NCBI GenBank assembly: GCA_039583875.1
Contig: CM077151.1
Coordinates: 23,554,208-23,618,207, forward strand
Length of the DNA: 64,000 nt
Direction: 5' to 3'
DNA from: Platanthera guangdongensis
Lineage: Eukaryota > Streptophyta > Magnoliopsida > Asparagales > Orchidaceae
Numbering within the stretch: the stretch's first letter is position 1; each line of letters opens with the position of its first letter. A model generated the notes under the pieces. It had not been told where the DNA came from. It was given only the letters and a program-made list of their open reading frames with translations, and searched no databases. The position numbers and the translations under genes were made by a program. Positions 55,780 through 64,000 of the stretch are shown here, piece after piece.

Positions 55780-56740
55780 CAGTGGTGTTCTACCATTCCA
55801 TCATTATGGGGGATTCTGCCAGTGACTTTTGTTTCTTCATCCTGCATTTAGGTTCCTAGTCATCAATTGTATGGATATATCGATGGGGCGGTAGTTTATC
55901 CCCAATGAACTGATACCTCACAAAGGAAATGAGATTCAGATAACTCATCGGTGGTCCCATGACTTCTCCACTATATGTTCCTTATTGTCTATTGCAGTTA
56001 CATGCTTATGAACTCTGCGTATGAGATCTGGACTCATGCGCGTAAGACTTCCTCGCAAATTGGGAGTTCTGCTCATGGGTATGAACTTAACGGCCGGGTC
56101 CTCAAGTTGAAGCAAGGAAACATGAATCCCTCTGCATATTTCTCTGGATTTGAGCAGTCGTATCAGGAGCTAAATTATTTCAATGACATTAATGTATATG
56201 CAATGGAGATGCAGTAAAATTGCGAAAGAAAGAAGATCACTTCTAAGTGTATGTTTTTCTTAAGGTGTTACACATGGAGTTTGATATTGTGCGAATTCAT
56301 TTCTTACACCGCACTCATTTTCTATCTTTCAGAGAGGCATTTGGTATGGTCCTTGGTGATAAGATATTATAGAGATCCCTAAGTGCTACTACATTGATTG
56401 AGTTTTCTACTCTCGTTGGCATTGGTCGTGGTCCACCTCCTTCTACATTAACTGAACATACCGGTATGTGTGCCCTCATCTTGCTCTGCCAGGTAGGGGA
56501 ATTGGCAAATGTGGTCAAGGTGTTGGTCGTGGTGTTGGCAGGTATTCGGTCCCTCGCCCTGAGTTTCTTGTCTGCACTACTGAGGTTCATGAGGATCGTG
56601 CTCCTACGTCCGTTTTTTTTTCTATTAACGAACTTGATGCCCTACAATGACTCTTGTGATCTCAAGGGATTCATACTCAGGTGCATAATCCACTGCATTT
56701 GTCACCTCAGATGTACCAAGTGCAAGCATTGATTCCACCT
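55780..56740 (+). pseudogene. Copia gag of the right-hand element
   Basis: Decayed UBN2-type gag. LYGYIDGAVVYPQ-like sequence lies near 55870. AYEIWTHARKTSSQIGSSAH and LKQGNMNPSAYFSGFEQSYQ follow at 55975-56217. A Gly/Arg-rich nucleocapsid-like stretch (GRGIGKCGQGVGRGVGRYSV) lies near 56490-56560. Frame changes separate the parts. Confidence 0.65.
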
Positions 56741-56749
56741 CCTTCCCTG

Positions 56750-57075
56750 AGAAGATTATTGACTCTGGCGCTACAAAACATGACTGAGTCATCCTCAGGT
56801 TTTGTGTCCTACATCACCTTCTACGATTGTGAGAAATAAATTGTTGGAAATGAATCATTGTCCCGTACTGTGGGCAAAGGACAATTATCAAGCTCCTATT
56901 ATTTCTCGTTCTTCTGATGTTCCTACCCTCGATGACATCCGGCGTCAGAACAAGTGTCTTGGGCATCCATAGCCTTCTTATTTGCAAGAACTATTTCCTA
57001 TTTCTAATTTTTTAGTTAAACAATTTACTTGTCATGTATGTGAACTTTTAATGTGTGTTCGTCATAGTCCCTTCA
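56750..57075 (+). pseudogene. Copia protease and pre-integrase remnant
   Basis: IDSGATKHD near 56758 is the protease site with intact DSGAT, followed by a stop. DDIRRQNKCLGHP and SYLQELFPISNFLVKQFTCH match the pre-integrase HHCC region around 56930-57060. The match ends at HSPFKSSG, where other DNA is inserted. Confidence 0.65.
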
Positions 57076-58199
57076 AGTCTAGTGGCGAAACTAGGATTTT
57101 ATCTCCGCCCAAGCACCACTTAAAATACAAACTTTATATTTAAACCAAACAATCCCAAAATTTGATAATTTAGATACAAACCATGAGAACAGCCCAAATG
57201 ATAAAAAAGGATTTTGGCAAAATTTGATCTTTTAATCCTTGTAATTAAAATTAGAATGAGAGGCATATCATCAAAAGATGTCAGTTTTTAAATATTATTA
57301 AGCCTCTAAAAATGCACATGGCAAGAAGGGTCTTTCAACAGAAGTGATAAAATATTAATCATCTTTATTCATATTTTACCTTTATGAGGGCATTTCTTGC
57401 AATCAAAAATTAGCTTTACTTATTTTAATAGAAGCCATATAAACAAATGAGAAATGAAAAAACATAGCAATTTTACTTCATTGATCATTTATAATCTCTT
57501 TATGTCATGAACTTGGATCTCTATTTTAACCGAATTGATTTACTGCAACAAGCTTTTGAGAGTTTGATGACCTAGAGAGAAAGTGGAGCTAACGGATCAT
57601 GTCTCTAATGCTGGAAACCACCCAGCCGGCGGTTTTGTGGAGTGTGACACGGGCGGCTTTATCGCGTGTGACGTCGGTGACATCGCCAATGAAGCCTCGT
57701 CCCTGGACTTGGTGATGGTGCTGGACTTTCACAACTTCTTGATTGATTCATCTGCGTCGATAGATATTAACCACGGTGAGATTGAAATCATGTCAAGACC
57801 AGAAGAACATCAATGAGAAAAATCTTCAGAGATAGGTAGAGAAGAGGGCATGGAGAGGTAGAGAGAGGGGCATGGACGTTTGAATTCGAGGGAAGAAGTT
57901 TGACAGAGCCACACCAGGACGCCGATAGACATCGAAGGGTAGAGTGCACATGCTCTCTGGTCGTGAAGCTGCCTGTTCGTGAAGCTCTGTGACTGCCTTT
58001 TTGATATCTATGGAAGAATCATACTTCTTCATAGGGATAAGTCTAGGGCTAGAACTATAGATCTACGATAGGATTAGGGCTAAGGCTAGAGATAGAAAAC
58101 TAGTGAGCTAGAGGATGAGGTAGACAGCTTCCATCATCATCATTTCACACAGCTAGAGAGGTCGTGGTAAAAATATTTTGAGCTAAAGGACATGGTAAG
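57076..58199. other. Unclassified insertion between Copia halves
   Basis: Starts GTGGCGAAACTAGGATTTTA. The first 450 bp are AT-rich, the rest mixed. A 77-codon plus frame (57583-57816) is unrecognised. It is probably part of an older insertion into which the 58200-63103 element jumped, since that element's target duplication lies at its edge. Confidence 0.35.
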
Positions 58200-58260
58200 T
58201 GTATAACCCGTAATTCGTCGAGATTAGAAGTACCTAAGAAGACAGCTATTCGCATACCAT

Positions 58261-58620
58261 TGGGCGAGCAGAGGCGAGCTTGGGCGGGCAGAGGCGAGCT
58301 TGGGCGGGCAGAGACGAGCTTGGGCGGGCAGAGGGGAGCTTGGGCGGGCAGAGGCGAGCTTGGGCGGGCAGAGGCGAGCTTGGGCGGGCAGAGGCGAGCG
58401 TGGGCGGGCAGAGGCGAGCTTGGGCGGGCAGAGGCGAGCTTGGGCGGGCAGAGGCGAGCTTGGGCGGGCAGAGGCGAGCTTGGGCGAGCAGAGTCAAGCT
58501 TGGGCGAGCAGTGTCGAGCTTGGGCGAGCAGTGTCGAGCTTGGTCGAGCCGTGTCGAGCTTGGGCGAGCAGTGTCGAGCTTGGGCGAGCAGTGTCGAGCT
58601 TGGGCGAGCTTGGGCACGCA
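58261..58620 (+). repeat. 20-bp tandem array in U3 (18 units)
   Basis: Unit TGGGCGGGCAGAGGCGAGCT, contiguous with no spacers. The first units carry GGGCGGGCAGAGG and later ones GGGCGAGCAGTGTCG, so the array is graded. Because 20 is not a multiple of 3, all three frames give the same 20-residue peptide repeat; this is not evidence of coding. Confidence 0.93.
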
Positions 58621-58738
58621 GAGGCGAGGTTGGGAGAGTATGGGCGAGTACCTCGCGAGTTTGGGCGAGTAGACACTTGTAACTCGCTAGCAGAGGCTGG
58701 ATACTCGCTTATACCCCCCCCCCCCCCCAGGATTTCTC

Positions 58739-58746
58739 TATAAATA
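58739..58746 (+). promoter_or_regulatory. LTR TATA box
   Basis: TATAAATA follows the C run by 10 bp and the array by about 120 bp. The same arrangement recurs at 62788-62795 in the second LTR. Confidence 0.72.
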
Positions 58747-59046
58747 GACCCCCGGGGTACTAGAAATGACACTTTTTGGAAGAGATTAAGGTCCCCCAAG
58801 TAGATACCCGTCAAGTCCATGTATGTCCAGTACCTCGCTCAGCTTTTTGGTTGTGGAGTAGAAGTTTCTCCCAAACTTCCGGCTACGTGGTGGGACCTCC
58901 TTGCTGGAGCACTTGGGGTGTGCTTATAGATAGTCTTCTCTCTCCCGCGATAGTCATTTGAATTGTGACGTCGGACCGCAGAATCGGTAACCTTAGGCTG
59001 TCTTGATCTGAATTTTGGAGTAGTGATTTTACCGGCTTCAACACTT

Positions 59047-59065
59047 TGGTGCGGTGTGCGTGGAT
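59047..59065 (+). promoter_or_regulatory. Probable primer-binding site of the LARD-like element
   Basis: TTGGTGCGGTGTGCGTGGA, 3 bp after the LTR, resembles the TTGGCGCCGTCTGTGGGAA PBS used by several plant Gypsy elements, with a few changes. Confidence 0.5.
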
Positions 59066-59099
59066 CGTAGCCGAGGAAGAAATTTTTGCGAGAAGACTT

Positions 59100-59660
59100 C
59101 ATAGCATAAGATGGCGAACTGGAGACCAAAGGCAGCAACTCGCGAGCATTCGGCAATGTGGGTGAGTTCTCGGCAAGGTGGGAGAGTTTCCTGGTTACTC
59201 GCTCATAGGCGACTTCATGATGACGACTTTCAAACTCGGCGGCTTCACGGGGCGAGCTTCCCTATTACTCGCCCATAAGTGAGTTCCAGATCGCGGCCTC
59301 CTTAGGCGGGTTCTAGATGATGACTTCAGTTAGCGAGTATATGCGAACGAGTTCATGTAGGCGAGTTGTAGATGGTGATATGCTTTGGCGAGCTCCATAT
59401 AGCAAGTTTTAAATCAATTCGCAGGTGTCCTACTCGCAGGTTGGTGAGTTTCCTTGTTACTCACTCATAGGCGAGTATAAGCGGGATTGATGACTTCAAA
59501 GATGCTAGCTTCCTTGTTACTCGCTCATAGGCGAGTATAGACAAGATTGACGACTTCAAAGAGACGAGTATCTTTGTTGCTCGTTCATTAGCGAGTTCTG
59601 TAGGTGACTTACTCGCAAGACCGAGAGACCTCAGAATCTGGGCGAGTTGAGAGTGAAAAA
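59100..59660 (+). repeat. Dispersed TACTCGC / GGCGAGT motifs
   Basis: About 15 occurrences of TTACTCGCTCATAGGCGAGT and variants lie in the interior just after the LTR. The GGCGAG core is shared with the LTR array. Confidence 0.65.
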
Positions 59661-60189
59661 TGAAAATTTTTCCTGACCCCGCAGGGGGCGCTGCCCCCTT
59701 GATCCCCCGAAAACTCTGTGTAGTGGTTCTAATGTCAGAAGTGACACTTACCCTCCGCCTAGATCATCTCCTTTTTCAATAATGATGTTTTTCATACATG
59801 TTCATACTTACGAGTGCATTGGTAAAGCCCATGAGTACTTTTTGTATGACAAACAAACATGACTGCTCTCTTTTAATTCTGCAAGTTCCAAACTCGCGAG
59901 GTGATCTCTTCAACAACTATGGTGCTCTCATTTAATTCCGTGAGTCCATACTCGCGAGATCACTACTTCAGCAACTATGACGTTCACTTCAATTCTGCGA
60001 GTTTATACGCGTGAGGCTATCGCTTCAGCAACCATACCGCTATGTTATTTATTTCATCTCCTCAAACACCAGGAGTTATGATAACCTGAAAGGGTTCTAC
60101 CCATAGGAGAGAATGGTACGCTAGTTCACACTTATACATCGATGATATTTCTCTAATACCCTGAAATATGGGGCTTTAGCATCTCTTCT

Positions 60190-60435
60190 TGAAAGCGTCT
60201 CAAGCAGGTGTAGTAGGCAGGAAGCGATCTCCATGATCGAGTTGGGAAATGAGCCTCCGAATTGATTCTCCTAAAAATCCCAGGGCGGACGATGTGTCGG
60301 GATTTAAAGCATCCTTGTAAGACCGAGGCCCTGCATTGACGGTCGAGATCAGCTCCCCCCTTGTATGTCGGCCTAGCTACCCCCGATTGCACCTCTCCTC
60401 TGACTGGAGGGACTATCAGGAACAAGTCTATATGT
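60190..60435 (+). repeat. Interior direct repeat, copy 1
   Basis: Block from about 60208 (GTAGGCAGGAAGCGATCTCC) to about 60430 (CAGGAACAAGTCT). It recurs at 60780-61005 with about 90% identity. Confidence 0.78.
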
Positions 60436-60779
60436 CAACCTCCCCAACTCGACGACGAGAATGTTGTTGTGCCTATCCTCTGTCATTAAAGGCATCATTG
60501 AGACAGTAAAAGTGTTATAAGCTCGGTGCGTGATCAGAAACTATCTTAGAAGTTTAAAGGCTTAACGTTGTTTTTGGTTTATGATAGCACACACAACTAA
60601 CTCTCTTTTGATTATTAAGTAACAGGGTGGGGAACCTCCTCGAGTGGAGCAGGAAAGGTGGACCAAAGGGTAGGATGGAGGCCTCGAGCGTGTGCGTCCT
60701 ATAGGACCCCACGAGAGCCATTTCCCTTCGCTTGTACCCTGGCCTTCGTATCCATGTGGTAGAGCGAGAGTTCATAGAG

Positions 60780-61010
60780 GTGGGCAGGAAGTGATATCTA
60801 CGATTGGGTTGGGAAACGAGTCTCTGACCTGATTCTCTTAAAAGCTCAGGGCGGACGATTGGACGATATGTCGGGATTTAAAGCTTCCTTGTAAGACCGA
60901 GCTCCTGCATTGACGGTCGAGATCAGCTCCCCCATTGTATGTCGGCCTAGGTACCCCCAATTGCACCTCTCCTCTGACTGGAGGAACTATCAGGAACAAG
61001 TCTGAACGCT
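60780..61010 (+). repeat. Interior direct repeat, copy 2
   Basis: Second copy of the block, with a short internal repeat (CGGACGATTGGACGATATG) not present in copy 1. Confidence 0.78.
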
Positions 61011-61319
61011 AACCTCCCAACCTGATGAAGAGAAGATCGTCATCTCCTTAGAAAGATCCTTCATCATGAAAGAAGTTGATACATCTAACTCTTTGGCAAT
61101 CTCTTAAGTAACAGGGCGAGTGACCTCAACACTCATAGAAGTCCTCGAGTCGTGGAGTTGTCGTATTTTGAGTCCCTGCACGAGCTCCTCTCCTGCATAT
61201 CGTCTACTAGCCCACTCGGGTGAGATAAAGTCCTCAAGTGTGTTGTTGTAGTAGTTCGGGCCCCTGTAGGAGCTTCCCTCCTGCATGCCGGCTACTTGCC
61301 CCCCGAGTGGACCTCTTCT

Positions 61320-62225
61320 CCACTACCAGTTGAGTTTGGCTCCTGCGAGGTGTCGACTCTCCTCTCCACCTTCAGTTGAGCTTGGATCCTGCGAGGTGTT
61401 GACTCTTCTCTCCACCTCCAGTTGAGTTTGGCTCCCACGAGGTGTCGAATCTTCTCTCCACCTCAAGTTAAGCTTGGCTCCTGCAAGGTGTCGACTTTTC
61501 TCTCCACCTCCAGTTGAGTTTCTCTCTTGTGAGTTGTCTACCTTCTCTCCACCTCCAGTTGAGCTCGGCTCCTGTGAGCAGTCAACCTTCTCTCCACCTC
61601 CAGTTGAGCTCGGCTCCTGTGAGCTGTCGAACTTCTCTCCACCTCCAGTTGAGCTCGACTCCTGTGAACTGCCGACTATATTCTTCACCTCTAGTTGAGT
61701 TCGGCTCCTGCGAGGTGTCAACTCTATTCTCCACCTCCAGTTGAGCTTCCTCCTGTGAGTTGTCGACCTCTTTTCCACCACCAGTCGAGCTTGGATCCTG
61801 CTAGGTGTCGATTATATTATCCACATCCAGTTGAGCTCCTCTCATGTGAGGTGTCGACCTCTTCTCCACCAACAGCTGAGTTTCCTCTTGTGAGGTGTCA
61901 ACTGTATTCTCCACTTCCAGTTGCGCTCGATTCCGGTGAGGTGTCGACCTCTTCTCTAACACAATTGAGCTCGGCTCCTACGAGGTGTCGACCTTTTTCC
62001 AACTCAGTTGAGCTCGGTTCCTACGAGGTATCAACCTTCTCTCCAGATCCAGGTAAGCTTGGCATGCGAGGTGTCAACCCTTTTCCACCACTTCCAGTTG
62101 AGCTTGCTCGCCTATCAAATGGCCTGGGAGGTGTCGAATCTTCTTCACCTCCTTCAGTTGAGTTCTACCTCTGGGAGGTGTCGACATTTTCTTTCCTCCT
62201 TCAGTTGAGCTCCACTCATAGGAAG
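61320..62225 (+). repeat. 45-bp tandem array (about 20 units)
   Basis: Unit TTGAGCTCGGCTCCTGTGAG plus a variable GTCGACC-TTCTCTCCACCTCCAG tail. The period is close to 45 bp in the first half and degrades toward 62200. Being a multiple of 3, it keeps one peptide repeat per frame (SSTGGGEKVDCSQEP on the minus strand, LSSAPVS-type on the plus strand). Neither looks like a real protein. Confidence 0.9.
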
Positions 62226-62303
62226 AACCGCACACAGCACATCGTCTAGCGGCATCTCTCTGAATTACGGGTTAAACATTGTTTTTCCAATCTCGCGTCG
62301 AGC

Positions 62304-62322
62304 TCGAAAAAAATGGGGATTG
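62304..62322 (+). promoter_or_regulatory. Polypurine tract of the LARD-like element
   Basis: GAAAAAAATGGGGAT lies immediately upstream of the TG of the second LTR. Confidence 0.7.
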
Positions 62323-63103
62323 TGTATAATACACAATTTGTCGAGATCAGAAGTACCCAAGAAGATGGTTATTCGCAGAACATTAGGCGAGCAGAGGCGA
62401 GCTTGGGCGGGCAGAGGCGAGCTTGGGCGGGCTTGGGCGGGCTTGGGCGGGCTTGGGCGGGCTTGGGCGGGCTTGGGCGGGCTTGGGCGAGCAGAGACGG
62501 GCTTGGGCGAGCAGAGGCGGGCTTGGGCGAGCAGAGGCGAGCAGATGAGAACTTGGGCGAGCAGAGGCGAGCTTGGGCGAGCTTGGGCGAGCAGAGACGA
62601 GCTTGGGCGAGCAGAGACGAGCTTGGGCGAGCAGAGACGAGCTTGGGCGAGCAGAGACGAGCATGGGCGAGCAGAGAGCTTGGGCGAGCAGAGAGCTTGG
62701 GCGAGCAGAGACGAGCTTGGGCGAGCAGAGACGAGCTTGGGCGAACAGTACTCGCCTATACCCCCCCCCCCCCCCCCAGGATTTCTCTATAAATAGACTC
62801 TCAGGGGTACTGGAAATGACACTTTTTCGAAGAGGTTGAGGTCCCCCCAAGTGGATTCCTGCCAAGTCCATGTCTGCCTAGTACCTCGCCCAGCTTTTTG
62901 GTTGCGGTCCTTATGGAGGGGAAGTTTCTCACAAACTTTAGGGTACGTGGTGGGACCTCCCTGCTAGAGCACTTGGGGTGTGTTTATAGAAAGTTTTCTC
63001 TCTCCCGCGATAGTCATTTGAATTGTGGCGTCAGACCACAGAATCAGTAACCTTAGGCTGCCTTGATCCGAATTTTGGAGTAGGGATTCTCCCGACTTCA
63101 ACA
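62323..63103 (+). repeat. 3' LTR of the LARD-like element (781 bp)
   Basis: Homologous to 58200-59043. Its array (62390-62755) mixes 20-bp and 10-bp units (GCTTGGGCGG repeated about seven times). It has a C17 run (62761-62777) and a TATA box at 62788-62795. Confidence 0.87.
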
Positions 63104-63129
63104 GTGAGGATTTTACACCTCAATTTTTT

Positions 63130-64000
63130 TCCAGAAATCTAACTCGAGTGTGCCTCTATTTAGTTCTACCCTTGCCTTCCATGCAACTCAACCGAGTTTA
63201 CTTCCTTTTGATGGCATTCACTCTCATGAATGGGTTCCTGATTTATCTTTAGGTATTTTTTAATACTTTTCTACTTTTATTAATTATTTTTCTCACATTG
63301 CATGGGTTTACTTGCTAATGAAAAAAAAGTGAAGTTTTGAATGCTTTAAAAATTTCACCAAATGGTTGTCCCATAATTTAGCAGTGGCATTCACATCCTT
63401 CTTACTGGAAGTAGCTTCTTGCTAAAATGCAGGATAAGGATTGCCCAAATTTCCCCCCTGTGGTGGGGCCCTTCCTCGGACCCTCACTGCGTAGGGTTGC
63501 TTTGTGCATCGGGTCCCCCCCCATTCACATCCTCCGTATTTATAATGGGGAATCTTTATGTGGTTTCAATGTTGCGCTACTTTTATTAATTGTTTTCTCA
63601 CACTACCTAGGGTTTACTTGCTAATGAAAAAAGTGAATTTTTGAGTGCTTCAAAGTTCATCACCAAATGGTTATCCCATAATTTAGCGGCGTCATTTGCA
63701 TCCTTCATAGTGATAATGAGGGATAATATGATGATCGGGAGCGTTTGGGTTTTATTTAACTGATGATGACATCATCCATCAAACTACATGTGTGCACACT
63801 TCCACACAGAATGGTGTTGCTAAACAAAAAAAACAAAAACCTTGTTGAGATTGCACGTTGCTTGCTTATTGCCATGCATTTCTCAAAATCCTACTGAGGT
63901 GATGTGTTACTACTACTCACTAAATCAACTGCCTTCAATCCAAGGTTCTTGGTTATGCTCCTCCCATAGCCTATCTTTCCACTCAATGCTTGGTGCACAT
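63130..64000 (+). pseudogene. Copia integrase with internal duplication and SINE insertion
   Basis: PFDGIHSHEWVP near 63205-63240 corresponds to the PFDLIHSDVWGP start of Copia integrase, with the catalytic Asp replaced by His. A segment matching FSRYTWVYLMKKKSEVFECF-type sequence occurs twice (63264-63399 and 63573-63708). Then LHSDNEG (second Asp) and DIIHQTTCVHTSTQNGVAKQ follow, the latter covering the third catalytic position, where Lys replaces Glu after VA. It runs off the window at 64000. Confidence 0.75.
63400..63521 (+). mobile_element. 5'-truncated Au-like SINE
   Basis: AGTAGCTTCTTGCTAAAATG, CAGGATAAGG, GGGGCCCTTCCTCGGACCCT and GCTTTGTGCATCGGGT follow the 3' half of plant Au SINEs (AACAGCCTCTTGCAGAAATG..., CCCTTCCCCGGACCC, GCTTTGTGCACCGGGC). 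It is flanked by a 12-bp target duplication CATTCACATCCT (63388-63399 and 63522-63533). The Pol III boxes are missing, and the usual T tail is replaced by a C8 run. Confidence 0.75.

Larger units (their letters stand above)
58200..59043 (+). repeat. 5' LTR of the LARD-like element (844 bp)
   Basis: Contains an 18-unit, 20-bp array, a C15 run (58714-58728) and a TATA box (TATAAATA, 58739-58746). The part after the TATA box matches 62788-63103 closely. Confidence 0.87.
58200..63103 (+). mobile_element. Non-autonomous LTR retrotransposon (LARD-like), 4.9 kb
   Basis: Two homologous LTRs (58200-59043 and 62323-63103) start TGTATAA and end CTTCAACA. Flanks GTAAG (58195-58199) and GTGAG (63104-63108) are a target duplication with one mismatch. 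A PBS-like sequence follows the first LTR, and a purine tract (GAAAAAAATGGGGAT) precedes the second. The 3.3-kb interior has no gag or pol, only repeats: scattered CTCGC/GCGAG motifs, a duplicated 240-bp block and a 45-bp array. It would need proteins from another element, probably a Ty3/Gypsy judging by the PBS. Confidence 0.85.
55224..64000 (+). mobile_element. Ty1/Copia retrotransposon, interrupted, continues past the right edge
   Basis: A plus-strand Copia with PBS-like TTAGTATCAGAGTGGG near 55223, gag, protease and pre-integrase up to about 57075, and integrase resuming at about 63130 and running to the window end. The gap holds other insertions (57076-63103). Its 5' LTR could not be delimited. 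Stops and frameshifts are frequent. Confidence 0.7.

Noticed and set aside
58246..58820. Several frames encoding repeats such as LGRAEASLGGQRRAWAGRGE
   Set aside because: The 20-bp unit is not divisible by 3, so every frame yields the same repeated peptide. This is a DNA array in an LTR promoter region.
58261..62755. CRISPR-like array
   Set aside because: Units are contiguous without unique spacers, lie in plant LTRs, and no cas genes are present.
62313..62871. Similar repeat-peptide frames in the second LTR
   Set aside because: Same explanation as 58246-58820.

Overview
The window is plant nuclear DNA, almost certainly from a flowering plant with a large, transposon-rich genome. The evidence is plant-specific retrotransposon lineages (Ale-, SIRE-, Athila- and chromovirus-type), tRNA-iMet and tRNA-Asp type primer-binding sites, an Au-like SINE end, and GT-AG split exons of a plant SET-domain gene. 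I cannot name the species.

The key result is a split host gene on the minus strand. Six exons (53393-53480, 13175-13223, 13024-13078, 12818-12887, 12680-12749, 2089-2165) join in perfect phase with canonical splice sites. They read as the central part of an ATXR2-like (SDG36-type) SET-domain protein, including the NHSCCPN motif. Three introns are ordinary (68-136 bp), but one is 40,169 bp and another 10,514 bp. The introns running off both window edges are also filled with transposons. Most of the window is therefore intron.

Layout. 1-1544: end of an Ale-type Copia (-). 2089-2165: SET exon. 2166-12679: 10.5 kb intron with a (TTG)n-tailed retroposon, a TIR element carrying a GC-rich array that reverses strand, a complete Ale-type Copia (5626-10863) and a solo LTR (11033-12216). 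12680-13223: four exons. 13224-53392: 40 kb intron. It holds an internally deleted chromovirus (13714-29161) whose 3' LTR is split by a complete SIRE-type Copia (14032-26771, target duplication CACTG). Next come a tandem duplication carrying a second solo LTR, a Harbinger-like element, a broken small gene (39941-40083), a rearranged Athila element (41717-48965) fused to the 3' end of an Ale-type Copia (48966-49859), and older debris. 53393-53480: exon. 55224-64000: a Copia interrupted by a non-autonomous LTR element (58200-63103) with unusual tandem arrays, and by an Au-like SINE.

No retrotransposon here has an intact full set of genes. The SIRE element is closest, but has a gag frameshift, pol stops and a broken env-like region. 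Several insertions are dated relative to each other by nesting, target duplications and shared lesions. No rRNA, tRNA or CRISPR locus was found.
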